Origin: Brevibacterium sp. CS2
GTDB taxonomy: Bacteria; Actinomycetota; Actinomycetes; Actinomycetales; Brevibacteriaceae
NCBI RefSeq assembly: GCF_005280295.1
Contig: NZ_CP040020.1
Location: 2,976,001 to 3,040,000 of the forward strand
Length of the DNA stretch: 64,000 nucleotides
Direction: 5' to 3'
In this document: positions 55,124 through 63,680 of the stretch, in pieces
Position numbering within the stretch: position 1 is the stretch's first letter
Layout of the letters: every line of letters begins with the position of its first letter
The notes under the pieces: model-generated
Told to the model about the DNA's origin: nothing
Database searches by the model: none
Seen by the model: only the letters and a program-made list of their open reading frames with translations
Made by a program: the position numbers and the translations under genes

Positions 55124-55289
55124 GAGTTTCCCTTCGACGGCTGCAGTGCGCCCGAACCTGGGCGCATGACACTGCTTCCATCGTAGCCCCCGCGATTGCA
55201 GGGAACCTGAACGGCGGAGGTCGCGCAGATCACAGGGCAGGAGGCGGCGCCCGCTCCCGACCGCACCCGAGGAGGCCGCGGAGGAGCAG

Positions 55290-56793
55290 CTAGCCGAACA
55301 GGATGACCGGTTTGACGATGTCGACGTAGAGGAGCAGCGCGGTCATGCACAGGAGCACCCCGACGACGACATAGGTCAGCGGCAGCAGGCGGGCGGTGTC
55401 GAAGGGGCCGATGATCCCCCGTCCGCGTGCAAGGTTGATCCGACGCCGCGCGCCCTCGTAGAGCGCGACGGCGATGTGCCCGCCGTCGAGCGGGAGCAGC
55501 GGCACCATGTTGAACGCGAAGAGGAAGAGGTTGAGGGAGCCCAGGAGCGACAGCCCGACCTGCGCCTTCTCGACGACCTCGAGCTGCTCGGTGCTCACGA
55601 TCTCACCGGCCACGCGGCCCACCCCGACCATGCCGATCGGCCCCTCCGGGTCGCGCTCGGCATCGCTGAAGGCGACCCCGCCGATCTCGACGAGCTTCTC
55701 CGGCAGGGTGAAGAGCGCGGTGAAGGTCTGGCCGATCATGCCGGCCATCTCACCGGGGAACTCGGCGAGCGCCATCGGGCGGCGCTCCTGCGTGGGGCTC
55801 ACGCCGAGGAAGCCGGTGGTCTCCGTGGCCGGGGTACCGGCCTCGTCGACGACCCGGGGCGCCGGATTCGTCGACGACGGGGCGCTCGGTGGCGATGATC
55901 GGCACCTCGATGTCGGACTGGTGGCCGTCGCGCATGACGCGGACCGGCACGGTGTCCCCTGCGGAGGCGCGGACCGCCGCGGACAGCTCCTCCCACGACT
56001 GCGTGGCCTCCCCGTCGATCGCGACGATCACGTCGCCGGGCTCGATGCCGACCTCCCAGGCCGGGGTGAGCGGATCGCCCTCGCGGCAGGTGCTGCGCTC
56101 CTCGGCGGGGCGCTTCGCCGCCTCCGAGGCGGGCACAGCGCACTCGACGACGGTCGCCACCGTGGTCGTCGGCTGGACGACGCCGAACCCCAGCATCACG
56201 ACCGCCATGATGAGGATGCCGAGGACGAGGTTGACCGCCGGGCCGCCGAACATCACGACGAGGCGCTTGGGGACGGACAGCGCGTAGAAGGTGCGGCGCT
56301 CCTCGCCGGGTCCGATCTCCTGGTTGGAGAAGTCGCGGGCGTCGGCCATGCTCCGCTCGAACAGCCGACCGCGGCGCCGGCGCTCCCGGCGCGGCGGGTC
56401 CTCCGCGGTGAGCACGGAGCCGGGATGCGCTGAGGCGTCTGCCCCGGTCTCCGCGGAGCCCTCGGCGCTCGCCCTGAGGCGGGCGTCGGCGGTGACGATC
56501 TCCTCGGCGTCGTCGGCCGCGCCCAGCTGCTCGGCGCGGGCGCTCGTCGCCTCGAGCGGCGGGTACATGCCGGGCATCGCGATGAAGCCGCCGAGCGGGA
56601 ACGCCTTGATCCCGTACTCGGTCTCCCCGCGCCGGCGCGAGAACAGGGTGGGGCCGAAGCCGACCATGTAGTGGGTGACCTTGACCCCGAACCGCTTGGC
56701 GGGGATGAGGTGGCCGAGCTCGTGGAGCGCGATCGAGAGGCTGATCCCGACGATGAAGAGGACGACACCGAGGGCGTAGAGCAGCGGCGTCAT
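55290..56793 (-). CDS. rip1: Site-2 intramembrane metalloprotease Rip1/RseP, with a one-base frameshift
   Basis: Cleaves anti-sigma factors and other membrane proteins within the bilayer. It reads in two frames. The first (56793 to about 55860) has the zinc motif HELGH (His24, Glu25, His28), a long charged insert (about 75-150), a second membrane segment and a PDZ domain. The second (to the stop) has [20 protein letters not shown] and the third zinc-ligand motif [12 protein letters not shown]. Dropping one base from the GGGG run at 55856-55859 gives 500 residues. ATG 56793 overlaps the dxr stop by 4 bases. dxr-rip1-ispG order matches mycobacteria, and a sequence error is the likely cause. Confidence 0.88.
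55856..55859 (-). other. Probable one-base insertion site in rip1
   Basis: Minus-strand CCCC in GGCGCCCCGGGTCG. Removing one C joins DESGAP to [12 protein letters not shown] and restores the frame. The short motif GTCGTCGACGA occurs on both sides of the site. Confidence 0.7.
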
Positions 56794-58055
56794 CGGACGG
56801 TGCGCATCTGCTCGGCCCCGGCCTGGGCGATCCAGTCCCGGGTGTGGTCCCGGGCGCGGGAGTCGGCGGCGAGCACGGAGTCCACGGTGAGCACGTCGGC
56901 GGCCGCGGGTGCGTCCCCGGAGAGCGCGTCGAGCGCGGCGGCGATCCCGGCCGAGATCTGCGGGAACGTCACCCGGCCGGCGTGGAAGGCCTCGACGAGC
57001 ACCTCGTTCGCGGCGTTGTACACCGCCGGGGCGGTGTGCCCGAGGCGGCCGGCGCGGTAAGCGAGGTCGAGGGCCGGGAACGCGGCGGAGTCGACGGGTT
57101 CGAAGGTCCAGGAGGTGGGCGTCGTCCAGTCGCTGGGCGCGGTCGCGCCCGGGACGCGGCGGGTCGTGCCGTCGGTGCCGGTGCCGAGCGCGTAGGCGAT
57201 GGGCAGGCGCATGTCCGGCGGCGACACCTGGGCGAGCGTCGAGCCGTCGATGTACTCGACCATCGAGTGGATCTGGGACTGCGGGTGGACGACGACGTCG
57301 ATCCGGTCGTAGTCGATGCCGAACAGCAGGTGGGCCTCGATGACCTCGAGGCCCTTGTTGACGAGCGTCGCGGAGTTCGTGGTGATGACGGTGCCCATGT
57401 TCCACGTCGGGTGGACGAGCGCCTGAGCGGGGGTGACGGATTCGAGCTCGGTGGGGCTCATACCGCGGAAGGGCCCGCCCGAAGCGGTGATGACGAGGCG
57501 CTCGACCTCGCCGGCCCGGCCGGCGCGCAGGGCCTGGGCGATCGCGGAGTGCTCGCTGTCGACCGGGATGAGCCGGGCCCCGGAGCGTGCGGCGGCGTCG
57601 AGCACGACCGGGCCGCCGACGATGAGCGACTCCTTGTTCGCAAGCGCGACGTCCGTGCCGGCCTCGAGCGCGGCGAGCGTGCTGCGCAGACCCACGGCAC
57701 CGGTGACGGCGTTGAGCACGACGTCGGCGTCCGCGGCGGCGATCCGCTCGCTCGCCTCGGGCCCGAGCTCGATCGCTTCGACCCGGTCGGGCAGGCCCTG
57801 GCGGGCGGCCTCGTGGGCGAGCATGTCCCGGATCGTCGCCTCGCCGGCGTCCCCGGGGTCGGCGAGTCCGATCCGGCGCGCGCCGAGGCGCACCGCCTGC
57901 TCGACGAGGAGCGCGCGGTTCGACCCGGCGGCCAGCGAGCTCACCGCGAACCGGTCCGGGTTCGCGGTGACGACGTCGATGGCCTGGGTGCCCACGGACC
58001 CTGTGGTCCCGATTACACTGATCGTACGAACGCTCACGCTGACCGATGATGTCAC
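56790..58055 (-). CDS. dxr: 1-deoxy-D-xylulose 5-phosphate reductoisomerase
   Basis: First committed step of the MEP isoprenoid pathway. 421 residues from the chosen start. The NADPH loop GTTGSVG is at about 16-22, ALANKESLIVGG near 135, the metal-site PVDSEHSA near 160, and the substrate loop ASGGPFRG with HPTWNMG follows. Start: GTG 58055 has AAGGA 4-5 bases upstream; an ATG at 58094 would add 13 residues that are not family-like. It is divergent from the acyl-CoA dehydrogenase gene and coupled to rip1 (ATGA). Confidence 0.92.
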   Translation of the reverse strand: MTSSVSVSVRTISVIGTTGSVGTQAIDVVTANPDRFAVSSLAAGSNRALLVEQAVRLGARRIGLADPGDAGEATIRDMLAHEAARQGLPDRVEAIELGPEASERIAAADADVVLNAVTGAVGLRSTLAALEAGTDVALANKESLIVGGPVVLDAAARSGARLIPVDSEHSAIAQALRAGRAGEVERLVITASGGPFRGMSPTELESVTPAQALVHPTWNMGTVITTNSATLVNKGLEVIEAHLLFGIDYDRIDVVVHPQSQIHSMVEYIDGSTLAQVSPPDMRLPIAYALGTGTDGTTRRVPGATAPSDWTTPTSWTFEPVDSAAFPALDLAYRAGRLGHTAPAVYNAANEVLVEAFHAGRVTFPQISAGIAAALDALSGDAPAAADVLTVDSVLAADSRARDHTRDWIAQAGAEQMRTVR

Positions 58056-58145
58056 TGAATCCTTAGAGGACAGTGAAGTCCCTGCGTCATGCATGTCGTG
58101 CGCCGAGCGTGTTCCGCCCCGATCGTCGAACAGAAGGACCCCGTG

Positions 58146-59342
58146 ATGAGCACAGTGCAGACCCCCGATCAGATCCTCGGCATCGATTCCGTCTTCTCCA
58201 AGGAGGATCGCGAGTTCGCCGGTGTCCTCCGCAAGTGGCTCGACGAGAACGTGCGCGACAAGATCGGCGACTACTACCTCGAGGGGACCATCCCGGCCCG
58301 CGAGCTCGCCGAGGGCCTGGGCGAGCTCGGTGTGCTCGGCATGCACCTCGAGGGCTACGGCTGCGCCGGCACCACCGCCACCCAGTACGGGCTGGCGTGC
58401 CGCGAGCTCGAGGCGATCGACTCCGGTCTGCGCTCGCTCGTGAGCGTGCAGGGCTCGCTCGCGATGTTCGCCATCCACCACTGGGGCTCCGAGGACCAGA
58501 AGAACGAGTGGCTGCCGCAGATGGCCGCCGGCAAGGCGATCGGCTGCTTCGGCCTCACCGAGCCCGACGTCGGCTCCGATCCGGCCGGCATGAAGACCAC
58601 GGCGAAGAAGGACGGCAGCGACTGGGTGCTCAACGGCGCCAAGATGTGGATCACCAACTCCCCGGTGTCCGACGTCATGGTCGTGTGGGCGAAGACCGAG
58701 GAGCTCGACGACAAGGGCAAGAACATCGTCCGCGGGTTCGTCATCCCGACGAACACCCCCGGCGTCGAGGTGCCCAAGATCCAGCGCAAGCTCTCGCTGC
58801 GCGCCTCGATCACCGGTGAGATCGTGCTCGACAACGTGCGCCTGCCGGAATCCGCGATGCTGCCGAAGGCCAAGGGCCTGCGCGGTCCGCTGTCCTGCCT
58901 GTCCGAGGCGCGGTTCGGGATCGTGTTCGGCGTCACCGGCGCCGCCCGCGACGCCCTCCAGTCCGCGATCGAGTACACCGGCACCCGCATCCAGTTCGAG
59001 CGCCCGCTGTCCTCGTTCCAGATCACCCAGCAGAAGCTCGCGAAGGCGCTCGGCCAGTACTCGCAGATCACGCTGCTCGCCAAGCACATCGGCGAGCTCA
59101 AGGACACCGTCGGCGTGCGCCCGGAGCAGATCAGCCTCGGCAAGATGGTCACCGTGGACACCGCGATGAACATCTGCCGCGACCTCCGCGCGCTGTTCGG
59201 CGGCTCGGGCATCACGAGCGAGTACCCGCCGCTGCGCCACGCGATCAACCTCGAGACCGTCCTCACCTACGAGGGCACCCACGAGGTCCACCAGCTCACG
59301 CTGGGTCGCGCGATGACCGGGATCAACGCCTTCGCGAACTGA
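58146..59342 (+). CDS. gcdH: Acyl-CoA dehydrogenase, glutaryl-CoA dehydrogenase-like
   Basis: 398-residue FAD enzyme. The family blocks are present: CFGLTEPDVGSDPAGMKT near 137-154, WVLNGAKMWITNSPVSDVMVVWAK near 161-184, and the catalytic base Glu376 in TYEGTHEVHQLTLGRAMTGINAF. The YEGTHEVH/ITG-type C-terminus and the Arg-rich front match glutaryl-CoA dehydrogenase, which oxidises and decarboxylates glutaryl-CoA to crotonyl-CoA in lysine and tryptophan breakdown. A related short-chain substrate is possible. AAGGA precedes ATG 58146. It appears monocistronic; no clear terminator is seen in the 148 bases that follow. Confidence 0.86.
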   Translation: MSTVQTPDQILGIDSVFSKEDREFAGVLRKWLDENVRDKIGDYYLEGTIPARELAEGLGELGVLGMHLEGYGCAGTTATQYGLACRELEAIDSGLRSLVSVQGSLAMFAIHHWGSEDQKNEWLPQMAAGKAIGCFGLTEPDVGSDPAGMKTTAKKDGSDWVLNGAKMWITNSPVSDVMVVWAKTEELDDKGKNIVRGFVIPTNTPGVEVPKIQRKLSLRASITGEIVLDNVRLPESAMLPKAKGLRGPLSCLSEARFGIVFGVTGAARDALQSAIEYTGTRIQFERPLSSFQITQQKLAKALGQYSQITLLAKHIGELKDTVGVRPEQISLGKMVTVDTAMNICRDLRALFGGSGITSEYPPLRHAINLETVLTYEGTHEVHQLTLGRAMTGINAFAN

Positions 59343-59490
59343 TCCGCGGCTCGCACCGCGCGCACCCGCCCAGCGCCAGCGCTGATCCGCACCTGCGGAC
59401 CAGCACTCGCACCGCACCCGACCGGGGCGTCGACCTCCGGGTCGGCGCCCCGGCCCGATTCCCACCACCCGTTCCACGAAGGAGATCACT

Positions 59491-60006
59491 GTGGACATCA
59501 GCGCACTGCTCATCGACGCCTATGACCGCGCCGTCACCGGGTGTCGGGGGATCCTCGAGGGGATCGACACCGACACCCTGCATGCCCGACTCACCGAGAA
59601 CAGCAACTCGATCGCATGGCTCGTGTGGCACATCGCGCGCGAGCAGGACCTGCAGATCGCCCACCTCGCCGGCCGCGAGCAGGTGTGGACCGCAGACGGC
59701 TGGGCGGAGCGGTTCGATCGTGGGGCCGAGGACTTCGGCTTCGGGGACTCCCCGGAGCAGGTGGCGGCGTTCCGCGTCGACGGACCGGAGGAGCTGCTCG
59801 GCTACCTCGATGCCGTGCGCGAAGCGGCCGTCGCCTACCTCCGCACGCTCACGGCGGACGACCTCGCCGAGGTCATCGACGACTCCTACGATCCGCCGGT
59901 CACCCGCGGAGTGCGCATCGTGTCGATCATCGACGACGCCGCCCAGCACACCGGCCAGGCGGCCTTCATCCGCGGTGCCCTCGGCTGGGACGCCGAACGG
60001 CCGTGA
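59491..60006 (+). CDS. DinB-like (DUF664) protein
   Basis: 171-residue four-helix protein of the DinB/mycothiol-dependent maleylpyruvate isomerase-N superfamily. Potential metal ligands are His47 (WLVWHIAREQD) and His153 (AAQHTGQAAFIRGAL), with another His/Asp near 57. Such proteins often use mycothiol or bacillithiol as thiol cofactor; the activity here is unknown. The start is GTG 59491 with AAGGAG upstream. The mrr gene starts 43 bases downstream. Confidence 0.82.
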   Translation: MDISALLIDAYDRAVTGCRGILEGIDTDTLHARLTENSNSIAWLVWHIAREQDLQIAHLAGREQVWTADGWAERFDRGAEDFGFGDSPEQVAAFRVDGPEELLGYLDAVREAAVAYLRTLTADDLAEVIDDSYDPPVTRGVRIVSIIDDAAQHTGQAAFIRGALGWDAERP

Positions 60007-60049
60007 TGAAGTCACCGCACGATCGAGCTGGAAGGCCGACAGGAGAACA

Positions 60050-60982
60050 ATGACCGAGCTGCCCGAACAGTCCGAGGTCCCGATCTGGCCGAGGTTCATC
60101 CCGCACGTCTTGCAGGTCCTGTCCGACGGGTCGATCGTTCGTCGACGCGATCTCGTCGCACGTGTTCTCGACTCCGCAGAACTCTCCGAAAGTGCTCGGG
60201 CAGAACGCATCGCAGTCGGTGATGGTCGCGCAGACAACCGTGTCGGCTGGGCTCTGACCAACCTCTGCAAAGCGGGATGGGTCGAACGCCCGGAACGGGC
60301 GAAGTACCGCATCACTCCCGACGGACTGAAGTGGTTGCGCGAGAACCCCGACGCCGAACCGGATTTCGGAGATGCGAACCGGCTCTTCAAGGAGTACTGG
60401 CCTCACACTCAGCCGCAGCACGGCGAATCTGCCGGCATCATTGCAGACGCAGCCACCGAATCCGAGATCTCGCCGATCGAACAGATCGAGTCGGGGATAG
60501 CACGCATCACGGAGGAGGTCGCCGACGATCTGTTGACGCGCCTTCGGGACAGTGATCCCTCCTTCTTCGAGGACGCCGTCGTCCGGCTGCTCCTCGCGAT
60601 GGGTTACTGCGGCGCCGAGCAGCGGGGGAAACGCATCGGCGGAACAGGCGACGGCGGGGTCGACGGCGTCATCGATCAGGATGCGCTGGGCCTGGAACGG
60701 ATCTATGTCCAAGCGAAGCGCTATGCGGAGCACAACTCGGTCGGGCGCGAAGCGATCCAGGCATTCATCGGGGCACTGCATGGTCTGGGTGCGAATCGCG
60801 GGATCTTCCTCACCACGAGCACTTTCACACGTCAGGCATTGGATTATGCGGAGCAGATTCCCACTCGGATCGTGCTCATCGATGGGACACGGCTGGTCTC
60901 GCTCATGGTCGCGTATCGGGTGGGAGTGCAGACCACTCAGACCTACCACGTGGTCGAGGTCGACGAGGACTTCTTCGAATAA
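60050..60982 (+). CDS. mrr: Mrr-type restriction endonuclease (type IV)
   Basis: 310 residues. An N-terminal winged-helix Mrr_N domain (about 10-105; PHVLQVLSDGSIVRRRDLVARVLD, NRVGWALTNLCKAGWVER) is followed by a PD-(D/E)xK catalytic domain (about 170-300) with GGTGDGGVDGVI (Asp205) and QAKRY (Gln221-x-Lys223). Mrr enzymes cut methylated foreign DNA. No methyltransferase is adjacent, as expected for type IV. Codon use is looser than in the neighbours, with many third-position A/T bases, which suggests recent acquisition. AGGAG precedes ATG 60050. Confidence 0.92.
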   Translation: MTELPEQSEVPIWPRFIPHVLQVLSDGSIVRRRDLVARVLDSAELSESARAERIAVGDGRADNRVGWALTNLCKAGWVERPERAKYRITPDGLKWLRENPDAEPDFGDANRLFKEYWPHTQPQHGESAGIIADAATESEISPIEQIESGIARITEEVADDLLTRLRDSDPSFFEDAVVRLLLAMGYCGAEQRGKRIGGTGDGGVDGVIDQDALGLERIYVQAKRYAEHNSVGREAIQAFIGALHGLGANRGIFLTTSTFTRQALDYAEQIPTRIVLIDGTRLVSLMVAYRVGVQTTQTYHVVEVDEDFFE

Positions 60983-61083
60983 GGGATCATCTGGCCCCGA
61001 TGACGCGTGTCAGCGGATGACGTGATGTGAATGGGCGCGTCGGCCCGGGTCGGCGGATGACGGCGGGCCGGCGGTCCGGGCGC

Positions 61084-61126
61084 ACGGGATCCTAACGTGG
61101 CGGCAACCGCTGCGAAAGGATCCCGT
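61084..61126 (+). promoter_or_regulatory. Inverted repeat covering the ribosome site of the DszC-like gene
   Basis: Perfect 10-bp arms ACGGGATCCT (61084-61093) and AGGATCCCGT (61117-61126) with an inner GCGG-CAA-CCGC mini-stem. The 3' arm contains the AAGGAT that would serve as Shine-Dalgarno for ATG 61131. It may be an RNA switch or a repressor operator. Confidence 0.5.
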
Positions 61127-61130
61127 CATC

Positions 61131-62531
61131 ATGACCGCCTCGACCACCACAGTCCGCTCCCCCGAATCACGCTCCACTGCCCCGCATGCCCCTGGTATCC
61201 CTACCACCGGCTCCCCGACTGCTGACCGTTCCCCGGTGAGCGACGGTCCCCAGGCCGTTCCTCCCACAGCGACGACCACAGAGCTGCGCGCACGCTTCGC
61301 CCCGGTGTTCGAGCAGATCGCCGCCGGTGCGCTCGAGCGCGAGCGGACGCGCACGCTGCCGCGCGCGGAGATCCGCGCGCTCGCCGAGGCGGGGTTCGGC
61401 CGGCTCCGGCTGCCGCACGATGTCGGCGGCTTCGGCGCCTCGATCCCGCAGCTCGCCGCGCTGCTCGTCGACCTCGCCACCGCGGATTCGAACTGCGCCC
61501 AGATCTGGCGCGGGCACATCGCCTTCGTCGAGGACCTGCTCGTCACCCCGCACACCGGGTTCCGCGACCGCTGGCTCCCCCGGATCACTGCGGGTGCGGT
61601 GATCGGCAACGCGTGGACGGAGATCGGGGACGTCGAGCGCGGCACCCTGCGCACCCGCATCCGCACCCGCGATGAGGTCGCCGAGGTCACCGGGGAGAAG
61701 TTCTACTCCACTGGCTCGATCTACGCCGACTACGCGGACACCACCGTCGCCGATGACGCCGGTGTGCGCCACGTCGCGCTCATCCCGCTCGACCAGCCCG
61801 GGGTCGAGGTGAGCGACGACTGGGACGGGTTCGGCCAGCGTCTCACCGGCACCGGCACCACCCGCTTCACTGCAGCCCGCCTCGATCCGCGCGATGTCAT
61901 CCCCTTCTCCGACCGCTTCCGCTACCAGTCCGCGCTCTACCAGCTCGTGCTCCTCGCCACCCAGTCCGGGATCGCGACGGCGGTCGCCCGAGATGCCGCC
62001 TGCGCCGTCGCCGCGCGCGAGCGCTCCTACAGCCACGGGAATGCTGACCGGGTGCGCGACGACCCGCAGATCCTCCAGATCATCGGCGAGGCCGAGGCCG
62101 CAGCCTTCACCGCCCGCGCGGTGGTCGCGAGCGCGGCCGAAGCCGTCCAGCGCGCACACGACACCGCCCTCTCCGGAGTCCCCGAGACAGCCTCGGAAAC
62201 CGACACCGAGCAGAGCTCCGACGCGGACACCGCGGCGAACCACGCGGCGACACTCGCCGTCTCCCAGGCCCAGGTCGCCCTCACCCGGCTGGTGCCGGAG
62301 GCGGCCGGCAGGGTGTTCGACGCGCTCGGGTCCTCCGCGGTGCGGGAGGCGGCTGGGCTCGACCGCCACTGGCGCAATGCGCGCACGGTCGGCTCCCACA
62401 ACCCGTGGGTCTACAAGGCCCGCCTCGTCGGGGACCACACCGTCAACGGCACGGCGCCGGAATATCAGTTCGCGATCGGCACAGTGAGCACAGAGGCCGG
62501 GGACTCCGCGACGGCAAGCGCCGGCACCTGA
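61131..62531 (+). CDS. Acyl-CoA dehydrogenase-fold flavoprotein, DszC/SfnB-like monooxygenase
   Basis: 466 residues. After about 50 low-complexity residues comes an acyl-CoA-dehydrogenase fold: LPRAEIRALAEAGFGRLRLPHDVGGFGAS near 80-107, GEKFYSTGSIYADYADTTVAD near 185-205, and the C-terminal helical bundle ending in DRHWRNARTVGSHNPWVYKARLVGDHTVNG. The DRHWRNART and NPxxYK segments match the DszC/SfnB/DBT monooxygenase branch of FMNH2-dependent enzymes used in sulfur scavenging, rather than true dehydrogenases. An acidic insert (about 345-365) is unusual. Its 3' end overlaps the convergent gene by 67 bases. Confidence 0.8.
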   Translation: MTASTTTVRSPESRSTAPHAPGIPTTGSPTADRSPVSDGPQAVPPTATTTELRARFAPVFEQIAAGALERERTRTLPRAEIRALAEAGFGRLRLPHDVGGFGASIPQLAALLVDLATADSNCAQIWRGHIAFVEDLLVTPHTGFRDRWLPRITAGAVIGNAWTEIGDVERGTLRTRIRTRDEVAEVTGEKFYSTGSIYADYADTTVADDAGVRHVALIPLDQPGVEVSDDWDGFGQRLTGTGTTRFTAARLDPRDVIPFSDRFRYQSALYQLVLLATQSGIATAVARDAACAVAARERSYSHGNADRVRDDPQILQIIGEAEAAAFTARAVVASAAEAVQRAHDTALSGVPETASETDTEQSSDADTAANHAATLAVSQAQVALTRLVPEAAGRVFDALGSSAVREAAGLDRHWRNARTVGSHNPWVYKARLVGDHTVNGTAPEYQFAIGTVSTEAGDSATASAGT

Positions 62532-63109
62532 GCCCCGTCCTCACGGGCGATGACGACGAGGTCGGCCGGGAGTTCGGCGGCCGCCGCCGGTTCGATCCGG
62601 GCATCGCGCATCACCGGGTCGAGGTCGACGGGCGCGGCGAGCGCGCCGTCCTCACCGCGAGCGGCGACGGCGACTCCCTCGAAGCCGCTCGGCAGCCGGC
62701 GGACCGGCTTGTCGAAGGCCCGGTGGACGTCGCGCACCGGTGCGCTCCGGCCGGCGCGGAGCTCGACGTCGACCGGTGCGGAGGCGTCCTCGGTGAGTCG
62801 CCCACCCACCCGGATCACGGCGAGGCGGGCGAGCACGGCGGCCGGCTCGGGCACCTCGGCGGCGATCCGCACGGGCGCATCCGGTCCGACGCCGAGCAGG
62901 CGCAGGATCCCGGCGAGCTTGGCGACCCGGTCGAGGGCCACCTCATGGGTGAAGAACCCCTCCGCGTCGTGCTCGGGGGCGAGGAAGGGGTCGTCGGCGC
63001 GGCCGAGCACGATGGGGTGGTCGAGCAGTTCGTAGACCGGGTTGAGGGTGCCCGGGTGATCGGGCGCGATCGCGCCGGGCCGGCGGAACCAGTGGATCTC
63101 AGTCGACAC
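62465..63109 (-). CDS. Degenerate acyl-CoA synthetase-like protein
   Basis: 214 residues, not confidently recognised. Residues 15-105 (LNPVYELLDHPIVLGRADDPFL, DRVAKLAGILRLLGVGPDAPVRIAAEVPEPAAVLARLAVIRVGG) follow the pattern of the N-terminal part of acetyl/propionyl-CoA synthetases. The ATP phosphate loop and the whole C-terminal half are missing, so no ligase activity is expected. The start is uncertain: GTG 63109 overlaps the DivIVA gene stop by 11 bases; an in-frame GTG lies at 63130. It is coupled to the DivIVA-domain gene. It is a relic or a small regulatory/structural protein. Confidence 0.6.
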   Translation of the reverse strand: MSTEIHWFRRPGAIAPDHPGTLNPVYELLDHPIVLGRADDPFLAPEHDAEGFFTHEVALDRVAKLAGILRLLGVGPDAPVRIAAEVPEPAAVLARLAVIRVGGRLTEDASAPVDVELRAGRSAPVRDVHRAFDKPVRRLPSGFEGVAVAARGEDGALAAPVDLDPVMRDARIEPAAAAELPADLVVIAREDGAQVPALAVAESPASVLTVPIAN

Positions 63110-63656
63110 TGGACATGACCTCGACGACACGGTCGATGAACGCGTCGACCTGGTCCTCGTCGTAGGCCCGCTCGCCCTTGCGCACCCGGAACAGCACGCG
63201 CCGCACCTCGTCCACGCTCATCGCCTGCCCCTGCGTGAAGTAGCCGTTGATGCGGTCGCAGAGCTCGTCGACCTCGGCGATGTCGTAGCCGATGATGCCC
63301 TTCTCCGGGTGATTGAAGCGCTCCCCTGCCGGGCGGGTGAGGCGGCCGCGCAGGGAGGCGGCGGCGCGGGTGAGCTCCTGCACCCAGGAGTCCTGGCCGG
63401 AGCGCTCGACCAGCCGGTCGCGCGCCCGCTTGGCGAAGGCGTCCTCGAGCCGATCGAGGGCGGCGTCGACGACGCCCACGTGGTAGCCCTTGCGGGTGAG
63501 GTCGAATCCCACGGTGCGCACCGCACGCGCATCGAGATCGCCGGGCTGCGGCGATTCGCGTTCGAAGGATTCGCGGGCGCGCTTGAAGAAGCTGTCGACC
63601 TGCACCGGGTCGTAGCCGTTCTTCCACCCCGACATCCTGGGGAAGTTCGTGTCCAC
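63099..63656 (-). CDS. DivIVA-domain protein
   Basis: 185 residues. Three DivIVA-type motifs occur: KNGYDPVQVDSFFKRARESF near 12-31, IGYDIAEVDELCDRINGYF near 120-138, and RAYDEDQVDAFIDRVVEVM near 162-180. Full-length Wag31/DivIVA has one motif plus a long coiled coil; this one has repeated short motifs and little coiled coil, so it is not the polar growth organiser itself. The start is GTG 63656 with AGAGGA upstream, 24 bases after rlmN. Confidence 0.8.
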   Translation of the reverse strand: MDTNFPRMSGWKNGYDPVQVDSFFKRARESFERESPQPGDLDARAVRTVGFDLTRKGYHVGVVDAALDRLEDAFAKRARDRLVERSGQDSWVQELTRAAASLRGRLTRPAGERFNHPEKGIIGYDIAEVDELCDRINGYFTQGQAMSVDEVRRVLFRVRKGERAYDEDQVDAFIDRVVEVMSSVD

Positions 63657-63680
63657 CGTGGTCCTCTCCTCAGTCCATGC

